64,000 nt of DNA from Neobacillus rhizosphaerae (lineage in GTDB: Bacteria; Bacillota; Bacilli; Bacillales; Cytobacillaceae), in NCBI RefSeq assembly GCF_937468385.1, contig NZ_CALBWS010000023.1, forward strand, positions 23,473 through 87,472, given 5' to 3'. A program made the position numbers and the translations under genes. Below are positions 16,087-25,242 of this stretch, in pieces. Within the stretch, counting starts at the first letter, position 1. Every line of letters starts with the position of its first letter. Below the pieces are notes generated by a model that had not been told where the DNA came from, did not search any database, and saw nothing but the letters and a program-made list of their open reading frames with translations.

Positions 16087-17850
16087 ATGCTACGAAAAAC
16101 AAAAATCGTTTGTACGATCGGTCCTGCAAGTGAAAGCGTGGAAAAACTAACTCAATTAATCAATTCTGGAATGAACGTTGCCCGTTTGAATTTTTCACAT
16201 GGAGATTTTGAAGAACATGGTGCCCGAATCCAAAACATCCGAGAAGCGGCAAAGCAAACAGGAAAAACCGTTGCCATCCTGCTTGATACCAAAGGTCCTG
16301 AAATTCGGACAAACAATATGCAAAACGGTGCAATCGAGCTTAAGTCAGGCGAGAATATTATTATTTCAATGACTGAAGTCGAAGGAACCTTAGAGAAATT
16401 TTCTGTTACATACTCTGGGTTAATTGATGATGTACATGTAGGTTCAAAAATTCTACTAGATGATGGTTTAATTGGTCTTGAAGTAACGGAAATAAATAAA
16501 GCGACCAAAGAAATTTATACGAAGATTTTAAATAGCGGCACATTAAAAAATAAAAAAGGTGTTAACGTCCCTGGCGTATCAGTTAATTTACCAGGCATAA
16601 CCGAAAAGGATACCCAGGATATTCTTTTTGGAATTGAACAGGGGATTGATTTCATCGCGGCCTCATTTGTCCGCCGTGCCAAAGACGTTTTAGAAATCCG
16701 TCAGTTGCTAGAAGAAAATAAGGCAACACATATCCATATTATCCCTAAGATTGAAAATCAAGAGGGCGTAGATCATATTGATGAAATTCTTGAAATCTCT
16801 GATGGCTTAATGGTTGCCCGTGGAGACCTTGGTGTAGAAATTCCAGCTGAAGAGGTTCCACTTGTCCAAAAAATGTTGATCAAGAAATGTAATGCCCTAG
16901 GAAAACCTGTCATTACCGCTACTCAAATGTTGGATTCCATGCAACGGAACCCACGACCAACTCGTGCTGAAGCAAGTGACGTAGCTAATGCCATTTTTGA
17001 TGGAACAGACGCAATTATGCTTTCTGGGGAAACTGCAGCAGGCCTTTACCCAGTAGAGGCAGTTCAAACGATGCACAATATTGCTTCAAGAGCCGAACAG
17101 GCGTTAGATCATAAAGAAATTTTATCAAGCCGCAGCAAGGACACCGATCATAACTTAACAGATGCGATTGGTCAGTCTGTTGCACACACCGCATTAAACC
17201 TGGATGTTAAATCGATTATTACACCAACGGAAAGCGGCCACACAGCCCGGATGATTTCGAAATATCGTCCGAAGGCAGCGATTGTTGCAGTTACGGCCAA
17301 CGACCATGTTTGCCGCCGCTTATCACTTGTTTGGGGCGTATATCCACAGCTTGGTAGAATCTGCACTACTACAGATGAAATGCTAGATATTGCCGTGGAA
17401 GAAAGTTTAAACAGCGGTATCGTCAAACATGGAGATTTAGTTGTCATCACAGCAGGTGTCCCAGTTGGTGAGGCAGGTACAACTAATTTGATGAAGATAC
17501 ACGTAGTCGGTGATATCATTACAAAGGCGCAGGGAATTGGCCGCAAATCTGCTTTTGGGAAAGTAGTCCTTGCCCATGATGCGAATGAAGCTATCGATAA
17601 AGTAAAGCCGGGCTCGATTCTTGTGACAATCGGTTCAGACCGTGATATGGTTCCAGCAATAGAAAAATGTGCTGCTCTAATTACGCAAGAAGGCGGATTA
17701 ACCAGCCATGCAGCTGTAGTTGGTTTAAACCTCGGGATTCCAGTTATTGTCGGAGTGGATAATGCTTTGGAATTGTTCAATGATGGTCAAGAAATAACAG
17801 TTGATGCTACTAGAGGAGTTATCTATAACGGCCACGCTAGTGTATTATAA
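16087..17850 (+). CDS. pyk: Pyruvate kinase with C-terminal PEP-utiliser-like domain
   Basis: Pyruvate kinase makes pyruvate and ATP from phosphoenolpyruvate and ADP. At 587 residues it has the extra C-terminal domain found in Bacillus pyruvate kinases. The core shows TKIVCTIGPAS, RLNFSHG, LLDTKGPEIRT, the catalytic lysine region IPKIENQEGV, MVARGDLGVEIP and TATQMLDSM. The added domain (about 480-587) carries ILVTIGSDRDMVPAIEKCAALITQEGGLTSHAAVVG, resembling the PEP-synthase phosphohistidine domain. The ATG start is preceded by TTAGGAGGCTATAGC. It is the second gene of pfkA-pyk, and a bidirectional terminator (17856-17896) separates it from convergent ytvI. Confidence 0.96.
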   Translation: MLRKTKIVCTIGPASESVEKLTQLINSGMNVARLNFSHGDFEEHGARIQNIREAAKQTGKTVAILLDTKGPEIRTNNMQNGAIELKSGENIIISMTEVEGTLEKFSVTYSGLIDDVHVGSKILLDDGLIGLEVTEINKATKEIYTKILNSGTLKNKKGVNVPGVSVNLPGITEKDTQDILFGIEQGIDFIAASFVRRAKDVLEIRQLLEENKATHIHIIPKIENQEGVDHIDEILEISDGLMVARGDLGVEIPAEEVPLVQKMLIKKCNALGKPVITATQMLDSMQRNPRPTRAEASDVANAIFDGTDAIMLSGETAAGLYPVEAVQTMHNIASRAEQALDHKEILSSRSKDTDHNLTDAIGQSVAHTALNLDVKSIITPTESGHTARMISKYRPKAAIVAVTANDHVCRRLSLVWGVYPQLGRICTTTDEMLDIAVEESLNSGIVKHGDLVVITAGVPVGEAGTTNLMKIHVVGDIITKAQGIGRKSAFGKVVLAHDANEAIDKVKPGSILVTIGSDRDMVPAIEKCAALITQEGGLTSHAAVVGLNLGIPVIVGVDNALELFNDGQEITVDATRGVIYNGHASVL

Positions 17851-17855
17851 ACCAT

Positions 17856-17896
17856 AAAAAAACGTCAGCTCCCAATATGGAAGCTGACGTTTTTTG
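17856..17896. terminator. Bidirectional terminator between pyk and ytvI
   Basis: The stem AAAACGTCAGCT/AGCTGACGTTTT has A and T tracts on both sides and serves the two convergent genes pyk and ytvI. Confidence 0.9.
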
Positions 17897-17897
17897 C

Positions 17898-19013
17898 TTA
17901 GGCTTCTTTTCCTTTAATAAATGCCCAGACGTCATGAAAGACATTGGCGCGGTAAAGGGTACTGATAATGACAAGAGTTACCGGTCCGACAATTAATCCT
18001 AAAAAGCCAATTGTTTTAAATCCGACGAATAACGCAATTAATGTCGCTAACGGATCTAAACCAATACTTGAAGAAAGAATTTTTGGCTCCATAACTTGTC
18101 TTTGAACCAAGACAATAATATAGAGGACACCAAGGCCGATGGCAAGGCCCATATCGCCTCCAATGGCGGTATAAATTATCCATGGAACAAACACAAGCCC
18201 TGTACCAAGATATGGGAGAATATCCACAATTCCTGTTACTAATGCAATTGTTATTGCATAATCGACACCAAGGATAAGCAAACCGATTAAAATAATTATT
18301 GTAGTAATCGAAATTAACGTTAACTGTGCTTTAATAAAACCAAATAAAGCCCTTTTTAAATCAATGAATACCGTCCTACCGCTTGTTTTAGCTCTATCAG
18401 GGACGATTTTGCTACCCAGTGTCGATAAACGGTACCAATCCTTGCTGATAAAAAAAGTAGCCAATAATGAAAAAATAAGCACTGTTGCTGCATTCGGAAG
18501 CCAGGATAAAATATTTGGGATGATTTCGAACAGATTTTTAATAAATGAGCCCATTGTTGAGCCAATTTTCTGACCAACATTTTGAATATTACCAATAATA
18601 GTATCCTGCTGCCCTGTCTCAAGCTTATTAAATAAATTCGTCAATTGATCATAGAGAGGGAGAATCTGAGCAGTAAAATATTTCTCAATATAGCCAATTA
18701 ACGTATCAAGATGTTCTGGAACGACGTTAGCCAAGTAGTTGGCACCAGAGACAATCTCTGCTACTAAAAGCGTAATTAACCCTGCAAATACAGCCAAAAT
18801 AATAATAAGCGCAACGATAACGGCAAGCCCGCGCGGCATTTTTGCCTTTTTTTCAAAAAAATCAACAAGCGGATTAATGAAAAAGGCGATGATTAGGCCA
18901 ATCAAAAATGGATATGTCACTGTCGATAAATAATAAAAAGCGAAAAGTGCTAATACAACGGAACCGATAACCAGTAAAAATCTTATTGTCCGGTATATGT
19001 ACTTAGGATTCAA
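17898..19013 (-). CDS. ytvI: AI-2E family membrane permease YtvI
   Basis: A polytopic inner-membrane protein of the AI-2E transporter family (formerly UPF0118). Its substrate in Bacillus is not established. The 371 residues include N-terminal paired hydrophobic segments (about 8-50), another at about 62-87, a long extracellular-type region (about 90-150), and several C-terminal membrane segments with the family pattern DILPYLGTGLVFVPWIIYTAIGG and a late GLDPLATLIALFVG stretch. The ATG at 19013 has an AAAGGAGGCC ribosome binding site. It is convergent with pyk and divergent from ytwI. The length and topology are typical of the family. Confidence 0.88.
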   Translation of the reverse strand: MNPKYIYRTIRFLLVIGSVVLALFAFYYLSTVTYPFLIGLIIAFFINPLVDFFEKKAKMPRGLAVIVALIIILAVFAGLITLLVAEIVSGANYLANVVPEHLDTLIGYIEKYFTAQILPLYDQLTNLFNKLETGQQDTIIGNIQNVGQKIGSTMGSFIKNLFEIIPNILSWLPNAATVLIFSLLATFFISKDWYRLSTLGSKIVPDRAKTSGRTVFIDLKRALFGFIKAQLTLISITTIIILIGLLILGVDYAITIALVTGIVDILPYLGTGLVFVPWIIYTAIGGDMGLAIGLGVLYIIVLVQRQVMEPKILSSSIGLDPLATLIALFVGFKTIGFLGLIVGPVTLVIISTLYRANVFHDVWAFIKGKEA

Positions 19014-19233
19014 AGACAGGCCTCCTTTTAACTATCCTATATAGTAGTTTTAGTTTAACATTTTATGAATAAAGCTGCATAATTTTCCAATAAATATTAT
19101 TAATCTGAAAATTATTACGTTAAACATGATGAAAAGTTTCGTTTTGATCAAGAAAAAAGACAACTCTAAGCATTATATCCACTTTGTTAAAGATATTATG
19201 GTACGATAATTTAGATGAGGGGTGTTGAGATAA

Positions 19234-19692
19234 ATGATAAGTGAATCATTTTTATTCCTGTTATTATTGCTTGTCATCGGATTTATTGCCAAAAACAGTT
19301 CATTAATGATTGCTATTGCAGCATTGCTTTTCCTAAAGGTAGTTGGAATGGATGCAAAGGGATTCACCTTTCTGCAATCGAAGGGGATTAATTGGGGAGT
19401 CACCATTATCACGATTGCTGTTTTAGCGCCAATTGCAAGTGGGGAAATAGGTTTTAAAGATTTATCTGGTGCCTTTAAAACCCCGGTTGCTTGGATTGCC
19501 CTTATCTCAGGAATGCTTGTGGCGATGCTTGCAAAAGGGGGAGTAAAGTTACTAGCTGATGATCCGCAGGTTACAACGGCATTAGTCCTAGGAACCATTC
19601 TTTCTGTTTCAATATTTAAAGGTGTGGCGGTTGGTCCGTTAATAGGTGCTGGGATTGCTTATGCAGCTATGAAAGTTTTTAGGTTTTTTTAA
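19234..19692 (+). CDS. ytwI: DUF441 membrane protein YtwI
   Basis: A small hydrophobic membrane protein of the DUF441 family; function unknown. Its 152 residues contain four hydrophobic stretches: about 4-37, 49-70, 83-101 and 112-150. The C-terminal stretch is rich in glycine (GVAVGPLIGAGIAYAAMK). It starts at ATG 19234 behind GATGAGGGGTGTTGAG. It stands upstream of citZ on the same strand, but the citZ promoter at 19743-19771 separates the two. The name rests on the family pattern and conserved position between ytvI and citZ. Confidence 0.88.
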   Translation: MISESFLFLLLLLVIGFIAKNSSLMIAIAALLFLKVVGMDAKGFTFLQSKGINWGVTIITIAVLAPIASGEIGFKDLSGAFKTPVAWIALISGMLVAMLAKGGVKLLADDPQVTTALVLGTILSVSIFKGVAVGPLIGAGIAYAAMKVFRFF

Positions 19693-19742
19693 CTTGATTT
19701 TTTGTGAAATAATATTTTTTTCTATTTTTCAGCTCCTTTTCA

Positions 19743-19771
19743 TTCACAAAAATCTGATAATTGTTTATAAT
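19743..19771 (+). promoter_or_regulatory. citZ promoter
   Basis: TTCACA (19743-19748) and a perfect TATAAT (19766-19771) are separated by 17 bases, predicting a start near 19778 and a leader of about 290 bases before citZ. Confidence 0.7.
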
Positions 19772-19775
19772 AGGC

Positions 19776-19790
19776 TTGTAAGCGTATCCT
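19776..19790 (+). promoter_or_regulatory. Catabolite-responsive element (cre) at the citZ promoter
   Basis: TTGTAAGCGTATCCT fits the cre consensus WTGNAANCGNWNNCW at every position and overlaps the predicted citZ start site. CcpA bound here would repress citZ during growth on glucose, which matches known carbon catabolite control of the gene. Confidence 0.65.
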
Positions 19791-20069
19791 TTTTTACATA
19801 AACCACATTTAAATGCTGAATTACTTGTAAAATAATTTTTTCATTGTGAATGAAAGGGCATACAGTCGCTTTGCATGTGCTCCGAGCAATCGCTCAGTCA
19901 GTTTAAGGGGGAAACAAAAGGGTAGAGTTTTGGAGGGAATCCCCTTCATTACTTTTTGCCAATTTTTCTAACTATGCTGAAACTAGTAATTGGGTTCAGC
20001 TGCTATTCAAGGGTTTAAGTTACAAAATTGAGTAATGGGGAAATTTAGAAAGTGAAGGAGAGATTTTTT
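19791..20069 (+). other. Long citZ leader, function unclear
   Basis: About 280 untranslated bases precede citZ. They hold small imperfect hairpins, such as GGAGGGAATCCCC near 19932 and CTGAA/TTCAG near 19977-20000, but no terminator and no riboswitch I can name. An open frame of about 41 codons beginning near 19847 lacks a ribosome binding site. Confidence 0.4.
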
Positions 20070-21188
20070 ATGACAGTAACACGAGGTCTCGAAGGGGTAG
20101 TGGCAACAACTTCCTCCATCAGCTCGATTATTGATGACACGCTAACATATGTTGGCTATGACATTGATGATTTGGCTAAAAACGCCAGCTTTGAAGAAGT
20201 CATTTATTTATTATGGCACCGCAAGCTGCCTAATGCTGAACAACTTTCAGAATTAAAGCAGCAACTTTCTGAGAATGCTGCACTTCCACCGGAAGTAATC
20301 GCACATTTTAACATGTATCCAATTCAAAAAGTGCATCCAATGGCGGCACTTCGCTCAGCGGTCTCTTTATTGGGATTATACGATGACGAAGCAGATTTAA
20401 TGGATGCAGAAGCGAATTACCGTAAAGCGATTCGACTTCAAGCAAAAATGCCTGCTATTGTGACAACATTTGCACGGGTTAGAAAAGGTCTTGAACCAAT
20501 CGCACCAAGACAGGATTTAAGCTTTGCTGCGAATTTCCTCTACATGTTAACAGGTAAAGTACCCGAAGCAATTGCTGTTGAAGCTATTGATAAAGCCCTA
20601 GTGCTGCATGCCGATCATGAATTGAATGCTTCTACATTTACAGCGCGGGTTTGTGTCGCTACTCTATCAGATGTTTATTCCGGAGTAACCTCTGCAATTG
20701 GTGCTCTTAAAGGACCACTTCACGGAGGTGCCAACGAAGCGGTAATGAAAATGCTTACAGAAATTGGCACACTTGAAAATGTAGAACCGTATATACACGA
20801 CAAGCTTGAAAAGAAAGAAAAAATCATGGGCTTTGGTCACAGGGTATATCGACAAGGAGACCCACGTGCTAAGCATTTAAAAGAAATGTCAAAAAAATTA
20901 ACAGAGCTAACTGGTGAACCACAATGGTATGATATGTCAGTTAAAATTGAAGCGATCGTTACTGGCGAAAAGAAACTGCCGCCAAACGTAGATTTCTTTT
21001 CAGCATCTGTTTATCATAGTCTAGGGGTAGACCATGACTTAATGACACCAATCTTTGCAGTAAGCCGTGTATCTGGATGGCTGGCACATATTTTAGAGCA
21101 ATATGAAAACAATCGTTTAATCCGCCCTCGTGCAGAATACACCGGTCCTGGAATGCAAAAATATATTCCAATCGAGCAAAGGGGTTAA
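20070..21188 (+). CDS. citZ: Citrate synthase II
   Basis: CitZ condenses acetyl-CoA and oxaloacetate to citrate, the entry step of the TCA cycle. The 372-residue protein has the family landmarks LHADHELNASTFTARV, GPLHGGANEAVMKM (catalytic histidine), IMGFGHRVYRQGDPRA, the catalytic aspartate region PPNVDFFSASVYHSLG, and RLIRPRAEYTG at the C terminus. The start at 20070 (MTVTRGLEG) is chosen from the GAAGGAGAG ribosome binding site; an in-frame GTG at 20052 would sit on that site. It leads the conserved citZ-icd-mdh cluster. The promoter and cre-like site upstream point to catabolite repression. Confidence 0.96.
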   Translation: MTVTRGLEGVVATTSSISSIIDDTLTYVGYDIDDLAKNASFEEVIYLLWHRKLPNAEQLSELKQQLSENAALPPEVIAHFNMYPIQKVHPMAALRSAVSLLGLYDDEADLMDAEANYRKAIRLQAKMPAIVTTFARVRKGLEPIAPRQDLSFAANFLYMLTGKVPEAIAVEAIDKALVLHADHELNASTFTARVCVATLSDVYSGVTSAIGALKGPLHGGANEAVMKMLTEIGTLENVEPYIHDKLEKKEKIMGFGHRVYRQGDPRAKHLKEMSKKLTELTGEPQWYDMSVKIEAIVTGEKKLPPNVDFFSASVYHSLGVDHDLMTPIFAVSRVSGWLAHILEQYENNRLIRPRAEYTGPGMQKYIPIEQRG

Positions 21189-21330
21189 TATTTTACTTTT
21201 TTTCGAAAAATTGTTTCAATAAAGATTGAATGAATAGGTTAGGGGCTTTGGCTCTCTAACCTTTGATTCAGTCTTTGCGATGCAAACTATTTAGTTCAAA
21301 GGGTTTTACATAATAGGAGGGAGAACAACT

Positions 21331-22599
21331 ATGCAAGGCGAAAAAATCACGGTTAAAGACGGAGTATTAAACGTACCAAACAATCCGATTATTCCATTCA
21401 TCGAGGGAGACGGAACAGGTCCTGATATTTGGGCAGCTTCATACAGAGTGTTAGATGCAGCAGTTGAAAAAGCGTATAAAGGTGAACGTAAATTAGTATG
21501 GAAAGAAGTTTTAGCTGGAGAAAAGGCGTTTAACCAAACAGGTGAATGGCTTCCTTCAGAAACTCTTGATGTCATAAATGAATATTTAATCGCCATCAAA
21601 GGCCCATTAACTACTCCTGTTGGCGGTGGCATTCGTTCATTGAACGTTGCACTGCGCCAGGAATTAGATTTATTTGTCTGCTTACGTCCTGTAAGATGGT
21701 TCGAAGGCGTTCCTTCACCAGTTAAGCGTCCGCAAGATACAGATATGGTCATTTTCCGTGAAAACACTGAAGATATCTATGCCGGTATTGAATATGAAAA
21801 AGGCTCTGAAGCTGTTAAAAAAGTGATCGACTTCTTACAAAATGAAATGGGTGTTAAGAAAATCAGGTTCCCTGAAACTTCAGGTATCGGAATTAAGCCT
21901 ATTTCTGAAGAAGGGACAAGCCGCTTAGTACGTTCTGCACTTAACTATGCCATTAAAGAAGGCCGTAAGTCACTAACCATCGTACACAAAGGTAATATCA
22001 TGAAGTACACTGAAGGCGCGTTTAAGAACTGGGCATATGAGCTAGCTGAAAAGGAATTTAGCGATAAAGTCTTTACTTGGAATCAATATGACCGCATTAA
22101 AGAAGAACAAGGTACAGATGCTGCCAACAAAGCGCAGGCAGATGCAGAAGCTGCTGGCAAAATCATTGTGAAAGATGCAATTGCTGATATCTTCTTACAG
22201 CAAATCCTTACTCGCCCACGTGAGTTTGACGTTGTTGCAACAATGAACCTAAACGGAGATTATATCTCTGATGCATTAGCAGCACAAGTAGGCGGTATTG
22301 GTATTGCTCCAGGAGCAAATATCAACTATGAAACAGGACATGCTATCTTTGAAGCGACACACGGAACTGCTCCAAAATATGCTGGCCTTGATAAAGTAAA
22401 TCCTTCTTCTGTTATTTTATCCGGAGTGTTAATGCTTGAACACTTAGGCTGGAACGAAGCAGCAAAAATGATCGTTAAATCAATGGAAAATACAATTGCT
22501 TCTAAAGTGGTTACTTATGACTTCGCCCGTCTAATGGACGGAGCAAAAGAAGTAAAAACTTCAGAATTTGCTGATGAGCTAATTAAAAATATGGAATAA
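21331..22599 (+). CDS. icd: Isocitrate dehydrogenase (NADP)
   Basis: Icd converts isocitrate to 2-oxoglutarate, CO2 and NADPH. The 422-residue protein shows the phosphorylatable serine region RSLNVALRQELDLFVCLRPVRW (written here in part: SLNVALRQ), the substrate motif RENTEDIYAGIE, VHKGNIMKYTEG, and the cofactor region EATHGTAPKYAG. The ATG at 21331 has TAGGAGGGAG ahead of it. It follows citZ by 142 bases, which contain a hairpin (AGGTTAG/CTAACCT near 21236-21262) that may stabilise or process the mRNA. Length and motifs are normal for Bacillus. Confidence 0.96.
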   Translation: MQGEKITVKDGVLNVPNNPIIPFIEGDGTGPDIWAASYRVLDAAVEKAYKGERKLVWKEVLAGEKAFNQTGEWLPSETLDVINEYLIAIKGPLTTPVGGGIRSLNVALRQELDLFVCLRPVRWFEGVPSPVKRPQDTDMVIFRENTEDIYAGIEYEKGSEAVKKVIDFLQNEMGVKKIRFPETSGIGIKPISEEGTSRLVRSALNYAIKEGRKSLTIVHKGNIMKYTEGAFKNWAYELAEKEFSDKVFTWNQYDRIKEEQGTDAANKAQADAEAAGKIIVKDAIADIFLQQILTRPREFDVVATMNLNGDYISDALAAQVGGIGIAPGANINYETGHAIFEATHGTAPKYAGLDKVNPSSVILSGVLMLEHLGWNEAAKMIVKSMENTIASKVVTYDFARLMDGAKEVKTSEFADELIKNME

Positions 22600-22610
22600 G
22601 TTAGAAAAGG

Positions 22611-22714
22611 GGAAGCGCCTTGACCAGGGGCAATTGGGGAGAAATATCGACTAGCAAGCAAAGCGAAGCCAGAAATTACTCTCCCTCGATCCCAAAGGTG
22701 CTAGCGCTAGACAT
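22611..22714. repeat. Dispersed repeat, family B, copy 1
   Basis: This intergenic element between icd and mdh begins AGCGCCTTGACCAGG and ends CTCGATCCC...GGTGCTAGCGCTAGACA. The same ends occur at 46530-46624 and, more degraded, at 48219-48276, 35138-35182 and 31258-31292. The two ends are partly complementary, so it can fold as a long hairpin. Confidence 0.7.
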
Positions 22715-22780
22715 TTGTTTTCGGGCTGTTTTCGGGCAGCCCTAATTAACCTATTTTATTCGATTAAGGGGAGAGCTATT

Positions 22781-23719
22781 ATGTCATTAAATCGTAAAAA
22801 GGTTTCTGTAATTGGCGGTGGATTCACTGGAGCTACTACTGCATTTTTACTTGCACAAAAAGAACTCGGAGATGTCGTTTTAGTCGATATCCCGCAAATG
22901 GAAAACCCGACAAAAGGGAAAGCGTTAGATATGCTTGAAGCAAGCCCTGTTCAAGGCTTTGATTCAAATATTACTGGTACGTCTAATTACGAGGACACAC
23001 GGGATTCTGATATCGTCGTAATTACTGCGGGTATTGCACGTAAACCTGGTATGAGCCGTGATGATTTAGTGCAAACAAACCAAAAAGTAATGAAAAGCGT
23101 AACACAAGAGATTGTGAAATATTCTCCAAACTGTACGATTCTTGTCTTAACAAACCCAGTTGATGCGATGACTTACACGGTATTTAAAGAATCAGGTTTC
23201 CCTAAGAACCGTGTCATCGGTCAATCCGGCGTTCTTGATACTGCTCGTTTCCGCACATTTGTGGCTCAAGAATTAAACCTTTCAGTAAAAGATATTACTG
23301 GTTTTGTTCTAGGTGGACATGGTGACGATATGGTGCCGCTTGTACGATATTCTTATGCAGGTGGAATTCCACTTGAAACATTAATTTCTAAAGACCGGTT
23401 GGAAGCAATTGTTGCACGCACAAGAACAGGCGGCGGTGAGATTGTCAACCTTCTTGGTAACGGAAGTGCTTATTATGCCCCAGCTGCATCTTTGGTTGAG
23501 ATGTGTGAAGCAATCCTTAAAGACCAACGTCGTGTCTTACCTTCGATTGCCTACCTTGAAGGCGAATTTGGTTATGAAGGTATTTACCTTGGAGTTCCAA
23601 CGATCCTAGGTGCAAATGGAATCGAAAAAATTATTGAGCTTGAGCTTACTGCAGAAGAAAGAGCAGCACTAGACAAGTCTGCTGAATCCGTTCGCAGTGT
23701 TATGAACGTATTAGCTTAA
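22781..23719 (+). CDS. mdh: Malate dehydrogenase
   Basis: Mdh oxidises malate to oxaloacetate with NAD+ in the TCA cycle. The 312 residues match Bacillus Mdh exactly in length. The N-terminal Rossmann motif VIGGGFTGATTAFLLA, the DIP acidic residue after beta 2 (VLVDIP), the substrate-binding arginines in ARKPGMSRDDL, TNPVDAMTY, and the catalytic histidine region VLGGHGDDMVPLVRY are all visible. The ATG at 22781 has AAGGGGAGAGC upstream; an earlier in-frame start at 22715 falls in repeat DNA. It is the third gene of citZ-icd-mdh and ends at a strong terminator. Confidence 0.96.
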   Translation: MSLNRKKVSVIGGGFTGATTAFLLAQKELGDVVLVDIPQMENPTKGKALDMLEASPVQGFDSNITGTSNYEDTRDSDIVVITAGIARKPGMSRDDLVQTNQKVMKSVTQEIVKYSPNCTILVLTNPVDAMTYTVFKESGFPKNRVIGQSGVLDTARFRTFVAQELNLSVKDITGFVLGGHGDDMVPLVRYSYAGGIPLETLISKDRLEAIVARTRTGGGEIVNLLGNGSAYYAPAASLVEMCEAILKDQRRVLPSIAYLEGEFGYEGIYLGVPTILGANGIEKIIELELTAEERAALDKSAESVRSVMNVLA

Positions 23720-23726
23720 TGAATAG

Positions 23727-23759
23727 GAATTCGGGGTGAGGATTCCCCCGAATTTTTTT
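23727..23759 (+). terminator. Terminator after mdh
   Basis: The hairpin AATTCGGGG/CCCCGAATT (shown without its centre) is followed by seven T, directly after mdh. Confidence 0.9.
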
Positions 23760-23802
23760 CAAATTAATAATGAAATCGCTTTCAATAAGGAGTGAGTGTT
23801 GG

Positions 23803-24279
23803 ATGCTTTTAGGGAAAAAAAGAAAGCTTGGCCGAATGATTGACGAGATAACGATTGGTGAAAAGTTATCTTTAACGGAGAAAATCGAAGATAAAGATCT
23901 TCTGCTATATCTAGGATTAACTGATGATGCCAACCCGCTATATATACAACATGACTATGCTTCACAAACGCCTTTTGAAAAACCAATTGTTCCTAGTATT
24001 ATGTTAACGGGGATGATTACCTCAGCTATCTCAAAATACTTACCTGGACCAGGAAGCCATATACTAAGCCAGGAAATTGAATTTCTTAAGCCTGTTTATC
24101 ATTATGGTACCATCGAGTTTCTATTTGAAGTAATTGATGTGAAAAGTGACGAGCACATCGTTGTGATTAGTGTTATCGGAACCAATGAAAAAAAAGAAAC
24201 GGTCATCAATGGAAAAATCAAAGTTTGTCCGCCGCATAGGTTAGAAGAAATACACGGAAGAGCTCTGGATAATTTTTAA
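23803..24279 (+). CDS. MaoC-like hotdog acyl dehydratase
   Basis: A 158-residue single-domain hotdog protein of the MaoC dehydratase type, which usually hydrates enoyl-CoA or dehydrates 3-hydroxyacyl thioesters. The family pattern is visible in LYLGLTDDANPLYIQHDYASQTPFEKPIVPSIML, cited here as DDANPLY and PIVPSIM, where the aspartate and the later histidine region form the active site. The more usual catalytic Asp-His pair is not obvious, because the position normally held by GHG reads PSI, so activity may differ. The start at 23803 has AAGGAG 10 bases before it; an ATG at 23770 precedes the ribosome binding site. It lies alone between terminators, after mdh and before phoPR. Confidence 0.72.
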   Translation: MLLGKKRKLGRMIDEITIGEKLSLTEKIEDKDLLLYLGLTDDANPLYIQHDYASQTPFEKPIVPSIMLTGMITSAISKYLPGPGSHILSQEIEFLKPVYHYGTIEFLFEVIDVKSDEHIVVISVIGTNEKKETVINGKIKVCPPHRLEEIHGRALDNF

Positions 24280-24292
24280 TAGGATACACTCT

Positions 24293-24322
24293 GGGGAATG
24301 TGAAAACATTCTCTTTTTTTTA
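24293..24322 (+). terminator. Terminator after the MaoC-like gene
   Basis: The stem GGGGAATGT/ACATTCTC has a GAAA loop and a run of T. Confidence 0.8.
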
Positions 24323-24525
24323 TTCAGCAAGCAAAAGTGAAATTTTTAAATTCAAAGTTTATTTTTAAAAAATAGCACTGTGGTAGGTAGATAAACATGA
24401 CTAATTTGTTAACTTTTGCAAAAAAAACCAACCAATTAAGGCTTTTTCATATATCTGCCCATAAAACTAGATAATCCGTATTCTTTAACATTATAATGAA
24501 AGTATCTTATAAAACGGGGGTTCTT

Positions 24526-25242
24526 ATGAAAAATAAAGTACTTGTTGTGGATGATGAGCAGTCGATAGTAACCTTACTTAAATATAATTTTGAGCAGGCG
24601 GGATATGAAGTTATCACAGCAATGGATGGTAAAGAAGGAAAACAGTTAGCTGAAACCGAGTCACCTGATATCATCGTATTAGATCTCATGCTTCCTAAAT
24701 TAGATGGAATGGAAGTGTGCAAACAGCTTCGGCAAAAGAGTATCATGACCCCAATATTAATGTTAACGGCAAAAGATGATGAACTTGATAAAATATTAGG
24801 CCTTGAGCTTGGTGCAGATGACTATATGGTTAAACCCTTCAGTCCGAGAGAAGTGATTGCACGTGCAAAGGCCATTCTAAGACGAACTCAGGTTCAAACT
24901 GAGACCGTTGGAGATAATAATAAAAACGATGAGAAAATTGGAATAGGAAAGTTATCCATTTATCCGGAAAAATATGAAGCCTATTATAATGATCATATAT
25001 TGGAATTGACCTTAAAGGAATTTGAATTACTTCTCTATCTCGCCCAAAATAAAGGTAGGGTATTAACCAGGGATCAATTACTCAGTTCGGTTTGGAATTA
25101 TGATTTTGCTGGAGATACAAGGATCGTTGATGTACATATCTCCCATTTAAGAGAAAAAATTGAGGAGGAAACGAAGAAGCCGGCCTATATTAAAACCATT
25201 CGTGGTCTTGGTTATAAGATAGAGGAGCCTAAAGGAGAATGA
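24526..25242 (+). CDS. phoP: Phosphate-response regulator PhoP
   Basis: PhoP is the OmpR-type response regulator that controls the phosphate-starvation regulon with PhoR. The 238-residue protein has a receiver domain (1-120) with D9 and D10 (VVDDE), the phosphorylated D53 (VLDLMLP) and the conserved lysine in LTAKDDE, and a winged-helix DNA-binding domain (about 135-238) with LTLKEFELLLYLAQNKGRVLTRDQLLSSVW cited in part as LTLKEFELL. The start at 24526 begins MKNKVLVVDD; an in-frame ATG at 24496 overlaps a TATAAT-like promoter element. Its 3' end overlaps phoR by four bases (ATGA). Confidence 0.95.
   Translation: MKNKVLVVDDEQSIVTLLKYNFEQAGYEVITAMDGKEGKQLAETESPDIIVLDLMLPKLDGMEVCKQLRQKSIMTPILMLTAKDDELDKILGLELGADDYMVKPFSPREVIARAKAILRRTQVQTETVGDNNKNDEKIGIGKLSIYPEKYEAYYNDHILELTLKEFELLLYLAQNKGRVLTRDQLLSSVWNYDFAGDTRIVDVHISHLREKIEEETKKPAYIKTIRGLGYKIEEPKGE

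Noticed and set aside
19847..19972. Leader peptide of about 41 codons upstream of citZ
   Set aside because: It has a GTG start with no ribosome binding site and no stop-proximal attenuator.
24400..24525. PhoP boxes upstream of phoP
   Set aside because: TTAACA-like hexamers occur, but not as clear direct repeats at the required spacing.
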